Shown here in pieces: positions 9,214 to 17,629 of a stretch of DNA of 57,572 bases. The position numbers were made by a program, and so were the translations under genes. The stretch spans positions 1 through 57,572 of the forward strand of contig NZ_VRTT01000048.1 of NCBI RefSeq assembly GCF_008017805.1, given 5' to 3'. Source of the stretch: Paenibacillus sp. N3.4 (GTDB lineage Bacteria > Bacillota > Bacilli > Paenibacillales > NBRC-103111). Under the pieces are notes generated by a model. It ran no database searches and was not told the origin of the DNA. It saw only the letters and a program-made list of their open reading frames with translations. Each line of letters starts with the position of its first letter. Within the stretch, counting starts at the first letter, position 1.

Positions 9214-9846
9214 ATGAAGGCTGTACTTGAAGTGATGTGTGACAAGTATCCGGAGTTGGTCGAATGTCTGCCTGATATTGAGAAAGCTGCTTCAATTCTC
9301 AAGCTCACGTTCCATGAAGGAGGTAAGCTGCTGCTGTGTGGTAATGGAGGGAGCGCTTCCGATAGCGAACATATGGTAGGAGAATTAATGAAAGGTTTTC
9401 GATCCAAGCGAATACTATCGGACGATGCAAGAAACTCATTTCTTAAGCAATTTCCAGATGGTGGAGATTTCCTTGCCGATCATTTGCAGGGAGCATTGCC
9501 AGCTATTTCTTTAGTAAGTCATTCGGCACTTATCACTGCTTTTGCCAACGATGTTTCAGCGGAGATGATTTTTGCCCAGCAGGTTTACGGCTACGGAAAG
9601 CCGGGTGATACGCTGCTAGGAATCAGTACCTCAGGCAATTCCGCCAACGTTGCACGTGCGATTCAGGTCGCCAAAGTGCAAGGTCTCCACACGATCGGAC
9701 TTACAGGTGAACATGGCGGTCAAATGGTTGAACTTTGCGATGTAACCATTCGTGTCCCATGGGAATTGACTTCGGATATTCAAGAACGGCATTTGCCGAT
9801 TTATCATGCCCTGTGCATCATTTTGGAGGAGGAATTCTTTCCATGA
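9214..9846 (+). CDS. SIS-domain sugar-phosphate isomerase (GmhA-like)
   Basis: A 210-residue cytoplasmic protein with a single SIS fold. The phosphosugar-binding loops CGNGGSASDSEH (about 43-54) and STSGNSANV are characteristic of the D-sedoheptulose-7-phosphate isomerase (GmhA) group, although in catabolic clusters such proteins often isomerise other sugar phosphates. ATG 9214 follows AAAGGAG. The stop overlaps the ROK kinase start by four bases (ATGA), implying translational coupling and a shared pathway: kinase first, isomerase next. Substrate not determined. Confidence 0.85.
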   Translation: MKAVLEVMCDKYPELVECLPDIEKAASILKLTFHEGGKLLLCGNGGSASDSEHMVGELMKGFRSKRILSDDARNSFLKQFPDGGDFLADHLQGALPAISLVSHSALITAFANDVSAEMIFAQQVYGYGKPGDTLLGISTSGNSANVARAIQVAKVQGLHTIGLTGEHGGQMVELCDVTIRVPWELTSDIQERHLPIYHALCIILEEEFFP

Positions 9847-10832
9847 TGAGTATGCTGGCCGGGATTGATATTGGAGGTACCAAGTGTGCAGTTAGCTTGG
9901 GTGTGATGGAAGGAGATCAAATTGAAATAATAGGCAAGCGCCGCTTTGAGACCTTGACGGAACCGATGGATAATGTCGCACGTTTGTTAAATGAACTGGA
10001 AGAGCTGTTGGCTGAAGCTGCCCAAGCAGGCCACGGACAGCTCACAGCCATAGGTATCAGCTGCGGTGGTCCGTTGGATTGCAGGGCTGGACTCATTCTG
10101 TCACCACCGAATTTACCGAACTGGTCCTGTGTCGATATCGTCAGCCCATTTCGCGAGTACTTCGCCGTTCCCGTCGGCTTACAGAATGATGCCAACGCTT
10201 GTGCATTGGCAGAATGGAAATGGGGGGCCGGTCAGGGTAGTCGTAATATGATCTTTCTGACCTTCGGCACCGGAATGGGAGCCGGGTTGATCCTGGATGG
10301 CAGGCTATATTCAGGAGCATCCGACATGGCTGGAGAAGTAGGACATATTCGTCTGGAGCCGATAGGTCCTGTCGGTTATGGGAAAGCGGGCTCCTTTGAG
10401 GGCTTTTGCAGTGGTGGCGGTATTGCTGATCTTGGGCGAATAACGGCGGAACGTATGTTTGCGGAAGGGAAGACACCTTCATTTTGCATGGAGCCTAAAG
10501 CGATTTCTACCATTACAGCCGAACGGATCGGTGAGGCGGCGAAACGGGGAGAAGCGGATGCCATTGCTATTTTTCAAACTGTTGCCTGTAAACTAGGTAA
10601 GGGCTTGGCTCTGCTTGTAGATATTCTGAACCCCGATTGTATCGTGATCGGCAGTATTTATGGCAGACAGCAGGCCTTGTTGGAACCGTTGATGCTGGCG
10701 GAGCTGCGACGCGAAGCGCTGCCTCATGCCTTATCGGTTTGTAGGATAGTTCCTGCTGGGCTTCAAGAGCGGGTCGGCGACTATGCCGGTTTATCGGTAG
10801 CGCTAAACCAGTTAACTATAAAAGTAAGCTGA
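9843..10832 (+). CDS. ROK-family sugar kinase
   Basis: A 329-residue cytoplasmic ROK protein with the ATP-binding loop GIDIGGTKCAVSLG at the N-terminus, a second phosphate loop (LTFGTGMGAGLI) and the sugar-contact segment GEVGHIRLEP. The usual ROK zinc cluster (C-x-C-G-x-x-G-C) after that histidine is replaced by PVGYGKAGSFEGFCSGG, so it belongs to a cysteine-poor subgroup. No N-terminal DNA-binding domain, so it is a kinase rather than a NagC/XylR repressor. ATG 9843 overlaps the SIS stop; an open frame further upstream is an overlap artefact. It would phosphorylate the hexose released by the alpha-mannosidase or a related sugar. Confidence 0.87.
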   Translation: MMSMLAGIDIGGTKCAVSLGVMEGDQIEIIGKRRFETLTEPMDNVARLLNELEELLAEAAQAGHGQLTAIGISCGGPLDCRAGLILSPPNLPNWSCVDIVSPFREYFAVPVGLQNDANACALAEWKWGAGQGSRNMIFLTFGTGMGAGLILDGRLYSGASDMAGEVGHIRLEPIGPVGYGKAGSFEGFCSGGGIADLGRITAERMFAEGKTPSFCMEPKAISTITAERIGEAAKRGEADAIAIFQTVACKLGKGLALLVDILNPDCIVIGSIYGRQQALLEPLMLAELRREALPHALSVCRIVPAGLQERVGDYAGLSVALNQLTIKVS

Positions 10833-10880
10833 AAAATCAATATTTGACTAAACGTAACCATTGAAAGGAGTGGATTTGGG

Positions 10881-11801
10881 ATGAGTACCACCATGTCGAG
10901 CGGTGTATGGCCAACTATGCTCACGCTATTTACAGATAATAATCAATTGGATGAGCCTAATTTGGAGCGGTTGGTGGATTGGTATATCGAGCGGGGTGTA
11001 CACGGTTTATTTGCGATGTGTAACTCCAGTGAGATGTTCAAGCTGAGCTTGGGGGAAAGAGTGCAGGCAATTCAGATCGTCGTGAGGCAGGCCGCAGGCC
11101 GAGTGCCAGTTATTGCTTCGGGCCATATCTCAGATCGGATCGAGGATCAGATTGAGGAGATTAAGCAGATATGGGATACTGGTATCGAAGCTTTCGTCAT
11201 GCTGAGCAATCGGTTAGCAGAAGAACACGAATCTGATGAAGTGTGGAAGACCAATGCTGGGCGTATCCTAAATGCAGTGCCTGATGTTAAATTCGGGATT
11301 TATGAATGCCCATATCCCTATAAAAGACTGATGAATTCGGATTTGCTGCAATGGTGCGTATCGACCGGACGTTTTTTATTCCTTAAAGATACTTGCTGCG
11401 ATATCGATGAAATAAGGCTTAGGCTGGAGGTTCTGAAGGAATCCGGGTTAAAGCTTTTCAATGCCAATTCAGCGACACTACTCGAATCTCTGAAGCTCGG
11501 AGCCGCCGGCTATAGCGGTATAATGGCCAACCATCATCCAGATTTATTTGTATGGTTAATAGAGAATTGGAACACGCGACCGGAGGAAGCAGATCACCTT
11601 CAAGACTATCTCGGTCTATCCTCGGCCATCGAGGGACATTACTATCCAGTAGATGCCAAATATAACATTCAACTTTCGGGTGTTCCTCTCACACTTACTA
11701 CACGTGTCAAAGATGGAACAGGTCTTCAGCCGCACCAGCGTTTACTAGTGGAACAGTTAAAGCGTTATTCAGATCGATTGTTGGCTGAACTGAAAAGTTA
11801 A
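10881..11801 (+). CDS. Dihydrodipicolinate synthase/N-acetylneuraminate lyase family aldolase
   Basis: A 306-residue (beta/alpha)8 class I aldolase. The Schiff-base lysine is in FLFLKDTCCD (about K169), the conserved tyrosine in FGIYECPYPYK. The usual GTTGE phosphate/carboxylate loop reads CNSSEMFKLSLGER, so the carboxylate site differs from true DapA and the reaction is probably a catabolic retro-aldol or dehydration of a 2-keto acid. AAGGAG lies 11 bases before ATG 10881. Last gene of locus A, followed by a strong terminator. Gene order kinase, isomerase, lyase recalls sialic-acid catabolism, but no NanE or NagA/NagB is present. Confidence 0.85.
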   Translation: MSTTMSSGVWPTMLTLFTDNNQLDEPNLERLVDWYIERGVHGLFAMCNSSEMFKLSLGERVQAIQIVVRQAAGRVPVIASGHISDRIEDQIEEIKQIWDTGIEAFVMLSNRLAEEHESDEVWKTNAGRILNAVPDVKFGIYECPYPYKRLMNSDLLQWCVSTGRFLFLKDTCCDIDEIRLRLEVLKESGLKLFNANSATLLESLKLGAAGYSGIMANHHPDLFVWLIENWNTRPEEADHLQDYLGLSSAIEGHYYPVDAKYNIQLSGVPLTLTTRVKDGTGLQPHQRLLVEQLKRYSDRLLAELKS

Positions 11802-11832
11802 AGGTTAACCTTATACGCTGCTCTATCTGATG

Positions 11833-11862
11833 AAGGACTCGTTTATTGCGAGTCCTTTTTAT
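11833..11862 (+). terminator. Intrinsic terminator of locus A
   Basis: Perfect 9-bp stem AAGGACTCG/CGAGTCCTT with a 7-base loop and a T-tract, 31 bp after the aldolase stop. Confidence 0.85.
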
Positions 11863-11975
11863 GTGTGCCTCACAGTGGCGAGGATAACAAGTATGCTGTT
11901 TCTGGGGCTCAGCCCTACCAAGTATTCTTGGAGCTGCTGAACAAAATCTGGGCAGAAGAAAAAACATCGCCATGA
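11862..11975 (+). pseudogene. Remnant of a DsbA/FrnE-family oxidoreductase (C-terminal tail)
   Basis: The frame ending at TGA 11973 reads ...EDNKYAVSGAQPYQVFLELL and on to the stop. The K-Y-A-V-S-G-A-Q-P block followed by a final amphipathic helix is the hallmark C-terminus of the FrnE/DsbA-like thioredoxin-fold proteins. Only about 35 codons survive and no catalytic CxxC part is present upstream, where the locus A terminator lies. A deletion or rearrangement joined the two. Confidence 0.6.
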
Positions 11976-12406
11976 AAAAGGATCATTTTTTGTCTGTAGA
12001 ATGGCTTTTAACGGTTTTTTCGTTGTTTTCTGTCACATCATACTTAAAAATCATTGCTTCACAGAAAAAAATTTCATTGGTCTATGGGGCTAATGAATGT
12101 TGTTTTTAGTTCAGTGGTCCTCTTAAACTGTAAGAGTGCAGTTATTTTCGATTGTAATCGTTTTTTAGTAGGGAAATCTTGCAAATCTACAGGTATTCCG
12201 ATTTTTTATTGTCCTAATTTGAGATAAGGTGAATGAAAAAATGTATTTTCGCATGAATAGTAGCTGCTGGATAAATCGCGATATTTAAAAATGTACAATT
12301 GCAGGTTTTCTTCAACGATAGTCCCTGCATCGCATTTCGCGAAAGCTAGTTCGTGTTTGCCTTCCGCGCCGGTCATTAGAAAAAACCAGCCCCTTACGCA
12401 GAGTAA
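11976..12406. other. Gene-free, AT-rich scar region
   Basis: Contains many short T-runs and stop codons in all frames. No gene, promoter or RNA structure could be supported. It separates two gene remnants (DsbA tail and AraC C-terminal part) and probably marks old rearrangements. Confidence 0.5.
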
Positions 12407-13231
12407 TTACGGTGTGAAGCCTTCATCCAGTACAGCAGGCAGCATTTTTACTGCAAGGCTTCCTGTTATATTGGCGAACCGTCCCCTATCGAGCAGACGA
12501 AGCTGGTCTACGAATCACTATTGAAAATAGAGTTTGACAACATTAAGAGATCCCAGACCGTTCATCTCTACAAGGGGATAATGGAAGAGCCGGCACGCTT
12601 TCGAGCCTTCGATCTATCCGCGTGGCCGTCCTTGATCGAACAAGGCGACGAGGCAGAACTGCGTCAGCGAATTTATCATTTGTTTGCGGCCTTCAAGTTT
12701 GAAGGCGGCAATGCAGAGTCACTTCTGATCTACTATCACAGCATTCTGCAAACGATCTACTCAGTGTTACATAAACGTGGGAAATATGTACAGGAAGTAT
12801 TCGCGGAGACGGAAGCACTCGAGATGGCATTGATCCCCAAGACGATCCGACAGATGGAAGAATGGGCCGTTCGGGTAACCGGGGTGGTTAGTCGTTATGT
12901 GAAGACGGATGAAGACTCTATCGTAAGAAGGGTAAAGGACTACATTCACGCGCATCTGGATGATCGCATTGAGCGTAGGGAACTCGCAGAATTGGTGCAC
13001 TTGAACCCCGCTTATTTATCGAGACTGTTCAAGAAGGAGACGGGCGAGTCTTTAACGGAATATATTTTAATCCAGAAGATGAAGCTGTCCCAGCAGCTTC
13101 TCCGCGGCAGCAGCAAGCCCATCAGCGAAATTGCGCAGGTGGCGGGATATAGCAACTTGTCCTACTTTTCGAAAGCTTTCAAAAAAATGTTCAACGTCAG
13201 CCCGATGACCTATCGCAAGGGGAGCCTTTAA
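12407..13231 (+). pseudogene. N-terminally truncated AraC-family response-regulator remnant
   Basis: The open frame starts after a stop at 12404-12406 and runs to 13231. From about 12413 it reads as the linker of a YesN-type regulator (SCYIGEPSPIEQTKLVYESL), then two C-terminal AraC helix-turn-helix motifs (LAELVHLNPAYLSRLFKKET and IAQVAGYSNLSYFSKAFKKM). The receiver domain and start region are missing: upstream frames are full of stops. An internal TTG at 12521 could give a 236-residue product, but without a ribosome binding site. Most likely a decayed two-component regulator whose partner kinase and transporter are gone. Confidence 0.72.
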
Positions 13232-13262
13232 ACCTACGGTGACCTAATGACAACCCCTTGCT

Positions 13263-13294
13263 CAAAACGCGACCACTAATAGGGCCGCGTTTTA
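13263..13294. terminator. Bidirectional terminator
   Basis: AAAACGCG (13264-13271) pairs with CGCGTTTT (13286-13293), giving A/T tails on both sides. It serves the AraC remnant on the plus strand and the pentapeptide-repeat gene on the minus strand. Confidence 0.7.
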
Positions 13295-13298
13295 GTGT

Positions 13299-13907
13299 TC
13301 ATGAACCTACCTTGGCTCCATGAGAAAGCGAGAACAGCACAGATTGCTCTCTATCTATTCTCAAACCTGTTATGGTGAATGTTTTGAAATCCACTCCCTC
13401 CATGTTAGCCCCTCTTACATCAGCCCCCTGCAACTTCGCTTTTGCCAGTAACGCCATAGTCAGATCACAATCTCTTAAATCGGCTTTTTCTAAATCAGCT
13501 CCTGACAAGTCTGCTTCATGAAATTTAACCTGGCGTAAGTCTTGTCTAACTAATCGGATATGTCTCAAATTTGTATATGACCAGTCGCCTTGAAAAATAG
13601 TGACTCCATCCATATTTGAGCCAGAAAAATCAGAACCCATCATTTTGCATTGCTCAAATTTCGAGACAAACAAATTAGCTCCGTTAAAAACACAATTTTC
13701 AAAAGCAGATTCTTTATGAATGGAGCTATTTAATAATGCTCCGCGAAAATCACACTCAATGAAACGGCAGTTGCTGGTTGTAATCTCCTCAAGTGATCCG
13801 TTAGCAAACGAGCAACGATTAAATGTACAACTAATTAGCTCACCACACCTTAAATCTTGAGTGCCAAAGTTAACGCCTGAATAGTTTTGATTGATATGCT
13901 GAAACAT
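13299..13907 (-). CDS. Pentapeptide-repeat protein
   Basis: A 202-residue protein made almost entirely of A(D/N)LXX-type pentapeptides (for example ADLSGADLEKADLRDCDL and AKLQGADVRGANMEGVDF), which fold into a right-handed quadrilateral beta-helix. No signal peptide or membrane segment. Some relatives (Qnr, MfpA) protect DNA gyrase, but this general type is common in Bacillota and mostly without known function; I do not claim quinolone resistance. AGGAGG lies seven bases before the ATG on the minus strand. Convergent with the AraC remnant and divergent from transport locus B. Confidence 0.88.
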   Translation of the reverse strand: MFQHINQNYSGVNFGTQDLRCGELISCTFNRCSFANGSLEEITTSNCRFIECDFRGALLNSSIHKESAFENCVFNGANLFVSKFEQCKMMGSDFSGSNMDGVTIFQGDWSYTNLRHIRLVRQDLRQVKFHEADLSGADLEKADLRDCDLTMALLAKAKLQGADVRGANMEGVDFKTFTITGLRIDREQSVLFSLSHGAKVGS

Positions 13908-14175
13908 TGAATGCCTCCTATGTATGTTTGGTACGTGTGAATGGCTCCTTTATTAATATAGCAAAGGCTGTCAAGTACCCTTCTGATCACAATTAAAAGT
14001 CAAGCGGTATTTTTCTTATATAGTTGGGTTCTGATTACGTTGAATTCCTAAAACGAACATATTCGGATTTAATGACATTTGTTCGCTAAAATGCGGAAAT
14101 GTTACGCGATTTACGATTTACGATCCTTGAAAGCGGGTGATAATCTAGGGGTGAGAGAGCGAGGGAGGATTTTGA
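13908..14175. other. Divergent promoter region of the pentapeptide gene and locus B
   Basis: AT-rich 268-bp intergenic region. It should hold the promoters of both flanking genes, but I could not settle on convincing -35/-10 pairs; a GATAAT near 14142 is a possible -10 element for locus B. Confidence 0.35.
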
Positions 14176-15096
14176 ATGAGAACTTTCACAAGAAACAGCG
14201 CTTTACTGCTTATGACATTACCCGGTTTGCTTCTATTGATTGCGTTCCATTACTTGCCCATTGGAGGCATACTGATCGCGTTCAAAAATTTCCGTTATTC
14301 GGGGGGAAGCTTCTTAACGAACTTCCAAAATAGCCCGTGGGTCGGCTTCAAAAATTTCGAGTTTTTTTTGAAAGCGCCGGATGCATTCCTCATTACACGC
14401 AATACCGTCGTCTATAACTTGATATTTATTGCATTGGGTTCTCTAATTGCCCTATTTCTTGCAATCGCATTAAACGAGTTAAGAAATCGACGATTAGCGA
14501 AGGTGTATCAGACCACGATCTTGCTGCCCTATTTTCTATCCTGGATTGCGGTCAGCTACCTGTTCTATGGATTCCTTAGCGTCGATAAAGGGATCATCAA
14601 TCAATTGATTTTGCAGCCGCTTGGTGTGGATCCCGTGCAGTGGTACAGCGAAACTAAATATTGGCCTTATATCCTTATTTTTACGAATATATGGAAATAT
14701 GCAGGTTATAATTGCATCGTTTACTTGGCCTCGATTACGGGGATAGCTCACGAATACTACGAAGCTGCTGCACTTGATGGCGCGTCCAAATGGCAACAAA
14801 TTCGTCATATTACGATTCCATCCATCTCTACAGTCATAACTTTACTCGTGCTGTTAGGAATCGGTCGAATGTTTTTTGCAGATTTTGGTTTGTTCTATCA
14901 AGTTCCTATGAATTCCGGTGCCCTGTATGATGTCACCAATGTTATCGACACTTACGTGTTTCGGGCATTGATGAATAGTGGTGATATCGGAATGTCTTCA
15001 GCCGCAAGTACGTTCCAAGCGTTCGTAGGATTTATTTTCGTTCTTTTATCGAACTATGTGGTTCGAAAAATAGATAAAGATAAAGCAATTCTCTAA
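14176..15096 (+). CDS. LplB-type sugar ABC transporter permease (locus B)
   Basis: A 306-residue permease with six predicted helices. The family start LLLIAFHYLPIGGILIAF is followed later by the EAA loop (YYEAAALDGASKWQQIRHITI). GGGAGG precedes ATG 14176. First gene of a four-gene unit (permease, permease, binding protein, regulator) with only 12 bp before the next gene. Unlike loci A and C the binding protein comes after the permeases, and no degradative enzyme is linked, so the substrate cannot be guessed. Confidence 0.9.
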   Translation: MRTFTRNSALLLMTLPGLLLLIAFHYLPIGGILIAFKNFRYSGGSFLTNFQNSPWVGFKNFEFFLKAPDAFLITRNTVVYNLIFIALGSLIALFLAIALNELRNRRLAKVYQTTILLPYFLSWIAVSYLFYGFLSVDKGIINQLILQPLGVDPVQWYSETKYWPYILIFTNIWKYAGYNCIVYLASITGIAHEYYEAAALDGASKWQQIRHITIPSISTVITLLVLLGIGRMFFADFGLFYQVPMNSGALYDVTNVIDTYVFRALMNSGDIGMSSAASTFQAFVGFIFVLLSNYVVRKIDKDKAIL

Positions 15097-15108
15097 GGAG
15101 GGAGATGG

Positions 15109-16011
15109 ATGAAATCTGCATTAAAAGTCAATTCGATATCGGCTCCAGCCAACTTGATCATTCACGTGTTGTTTATCTTAATGGGTTTGAGTTGTTTGGT
15201 ACCGCTGCTCCTGGTAGTAGCAGTTTCCGTAACCGCCGAACAATCCGTTGTTATGGACGGATACAGGTTTTGGCCTCATCAATTTTCATTGGAGGCTTAC
15301 AAGTATCTTTTGCAGGAAGGTAAAACCATCATTCAGGCTTATGGCGTAACAATCTTCGTAACCGTTGTTGGAACGATATTGAGCCTGCTCGTCATCTCGT
15401 CCTTTGCTTATCCATTGTCGAGAAAGGATTTTGCCTATCGCAAGCTATTTACCTTCCTGGTTGTCTTTACGTTGTTATTCTCAGGCGGCATGGTCTCTTG
15501 GTATATGGTGACGACGCAAATTTTTCTGCTCAAAAATAATGTGTGGGCTTTGATCGTTCCGTATTTATTTAATGGATGGTATGTAATGATTATGAGAACG
15601 TATTTCATGACATCAATACCTGACGGCATTGTTGAATCAGCGAAAATTGATGGAGCTGGTGAATATCGAATCTTCTTTTCTATCGTGTTACGACTGTCCT
15701 TGCCTGGTCTAGCGACGATCGGTCTGTTCAGCGCTATTGTGTATTGGAACGATTGGTGGCTGCCCCTTATGTTAATTCAAGACGACAAGATATTGAATAT
15801 TCAATATTTGTTATATAAAGCGCAAAGCACAGCGGACTTCTTATCCTCCGTGAGTGGACAGAATTATGGGACCGTTATGCAAATTAAGCCACCCTCGCTG
15901 ACCGTTCGAATGGCGCTTGCCGTGGTAGGAATAGGGCCAATTGTGCTCGCTTATCCGTTTTTCCAAAAGTATTTTGTCCAGGGCTTGACAGTAGGCGCAA
16001 TTAAAGGCTAA
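15109..16011 (+). CDS. YtcP-type sugar ABC transporter permease (locus B)
   Basis: A 300-residue second permease subunit, partner of the gene 12 bp upstream. EAA loop VESAKIDGAGEYRIFFSIVL and C-terminal QKYFVQGLTVGAIKG are visible. GGAGGGAG precedes ATG 15109. Six predicted transmembrane helices; acts in the cytoplasmic membrane. Confidence 0.9.
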   Translation: MKSALKVNSISAPANLIIHVLFILMGLSCLVPLLLVVAVSVTAEQSVVMDGYRFWPHQFSLEAYKYLLQEGKTIIQAYGVTIFVTVVGTILSLLVISSFAYPLSRKDFAYRKLFTFLVVFTLLFSGGMVSWYMVTTQIFLLKNNVWALIVPYLFNGWYVMIMRTYFMTSIPDGIVESAKIDGAGEYRIFFSIVLRLSLPGLATIGLFSAIVYWNDWWLPLMLIQDDKILNIQYLLYKAQSTADFLSSVSGQNYGTVMQIKPPSLTVRMALAVVGIGPIVLAYPFFQKYFVQGLTVGAIKG

Positions 16012-16031
16012 TTCCAATCATATTGGTTAGC
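16007..16031 (+). promoter_or_regulatory. Intercistronic hairpin before the locus B binding-protein gene
   Basis: GCTAA..CCAAT pairs with ATTGG-TTAGC around a very small loop and starts at the permease stop codon. No T-tract. Such a structure can protect the downstream binding-protein message and let it accumulate above the permease mRNA. Confidence 0.4.
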
Positions 16032-16062
16032 ATAGATACTCACAAATTGGGAGGTAATCAAG

Positions 16063-17604
16063 ATGTTAAAGGGGAAAAAGCAGATGCAAGGATTGTCAGT
16101 AGCGATGTTGTCACTGTCCATCGTATTAGCAGGCTGCAGCAGCAACAGCAATCAGGCAAGTGGTACCACTACGCCAAGTTCAAATCCAAGTTCAAGTGTC
16201 AAACCGACTCAAAGTGAGTTACCGCCGTATCAAATCGATTGGTATATCATTGGATCAGGACCTCAAGCGGATAATGAGTTGGTAGAAGCGGAAATCAATA
16301 AGATTACTCAACCGGCAATCAATGCTACTGTCAAAATGCATATTATTTCCTTCGGGGATTATGACAGCAAGATGACCGCGTCGCTGGCAACCGGCGAGAA
16401 AGTAGATCTCATGTTTACCTCCAATGGGAATATGAATTATAATACGATGGTGGGGAAAGGGGCATTCGTCGATCTTACAGATAAGCTCGATAAATTAGCA
16501 CCTGATGCGAAGAAGCTGTTGTCGGAAGGGTTCTTGCAAGCCAGCGCGATTAAAGGGCGCAATTACACGTTGGCAGCTTATAAGGAAAAAGGCTCCTGGC
16601 TCGGCATTATAGCTAGTAAAAATTTGATGGATAAGTATAAAATCGATATTTCTCAGATAAAAAGCATAGAAGATATGGAACCAGCTCTAAAAATCATCAA
16701 GGAGAATGAACCGTCCATTACGCCATTGCTAGCTACTGCCTTGTTATCCCGAGCTCCTAATTATAATAACCGGGAATTTTGGAATGTATCGCCCATTCAA
16801 TCGCTTTTTATGAAAAAGGACGGAAGCGCTTATGCACTGGAATTGGATGAGCCGGCATACATGAGTACGTTAAAAACGATGAACAAATATTACAAGGCGG
16901 GATACATTCCGGCAGACGCGCCTGTTAAGAAAATTAATAATGATGACAAAGCTAAATCTGCCTTTATGCTCACTCAATTGAAACCGTATGTCGATGTTCA
17001 AGTGGGGAATTCACTCGGAATACCGATGGTGTATCAGAACTTTGGCAAGCCAATTACAACAACCAACGATTTGGTCGGCTCTATGATGGCAATTCCTACG
17101 AATTCCAAAAATCCCGACCGTGTATTGATGTTTTATAATATGATGTATGCTAATGAGAAGCTGATCAATTTGGTAGGGCGGGGAATTGAAGGCAAGCATT
17201 ATGTCAAAAAAGGCGAAAAGCGGATCGACTACGCACCAGATACGGATAATGGGAAAAAGTCAGGATACAAGCCCAATACGACTTGGGCGTATGGTAACCA
17301 ATTCCAGACCTATTTGATGCCTGGCGAACCGGACGATATATGGGCGCAATTCAAGAAATTCAATGACGAATCAGAAATTGTTCCGGATTTGGGCTTTAAC
17401 TTTGACAGTTCGACTTTAACGTCAGAGGTCGCAGCCATCAAAAACGCGGAAAGCGAATTCAGGCCGATCTTGGAAACCGGTTCGGTTGATCCGGAAGTCT
17501 ATGTGCCCAAATTCAAGGAAAAGCTGAAAGCGGCAGGCATCGATAAAGTGCTTCAGGAAATGAATAAGCAATATGAGAGCTGGAAGGCTTCAGGTAAAAA
17601 ATAA
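16063..17604 (+). CDS. LplA-type extracellular sugar-binding lipoprotein (locus B)
   Basis: A 513-residue binding protein. Lipoprotein signal peptide with lipobox LAGC at about residues 24-27, then a Ser/Thr/Pro-rich linker, then the two-lobed solute-binding fold (for example the region GIEGKHYVKKGEKRI near the hinge). GGGAGG precedes ATG 16063. Intact, unlike its counterparts in loci A and C. It presents an unknown oligosaccharide to the two permeases encoded just upstream. Confidence 0.9.
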   Translation: MLKGKKQMQGLSVAMLSLSIVLAGCSSNSNQASGTTTPSSNPSSSVKPTQSELPPYQIDWYIIGSGPQADNELVEAEINKITQPAINATVKMHIISFGDYDSKMTASLATGEKVDLMFTSNGNMNYNTMVGKGAFVDLTDKLDKLAPDAKKLLSEGFLQASAIKGRNYTLAAYKEKGSWLGIIASKNLMDKYKIDISQIKSIEDMEPALKIIKENEPSITPLLATALLSRAPNYNNREFWNVSPIQSLFMKKDGSAYALELDEPAYMSTLKTMNKYYKAGYIPADAPVKKINNDDKAKSAFMLTQLKPYVDVQVGNSLGIPMVYQNFGKPITTTNDLVGSMMAIPTNSKNPDRVLMFYNMMYANEKLINLVGRGIEGKHYVKKGEKRIDYAPDTDNGKKSGYKPNTTWAYGNQFQTYLMPGEPDDIWAQFKKFNDESEIVPDLGFNFDSSTLTSEVAAIKNAESEFRPILETGSVDPEVYVPKFKEKLKAAGIDKVLQEMNKQYESWKASGKK

Positions 17605-17629
17605 ATAGGGTTTGACAGGAGGAGAAGTA

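Noticed and set aside
10881..11801. Calling the aldolase dapA (lysine biosynthesis)
   Set aside because: The GTTGE loop is altered and the gene lies in a sugar-degradation operon.
12291..12524. 77-codon frame upstream of the AraC remnant
   Set aside because: Low-complexity Ser/Pro translation; the decayed AraC linker is in another frame of the same DNA.
13299..13907. Reading the pentapeptide-repeat gene as a qnr-type quinolone resistance gene
   Set aside because: Repeats alone do not show gyrase protection; the loop features of Qnr proteins are not evident.
14079..14333. 84-codon frame overlapping the start of the locus B permease
   Set aside because: Overlaps the real permease start in another frame and lacks family features.
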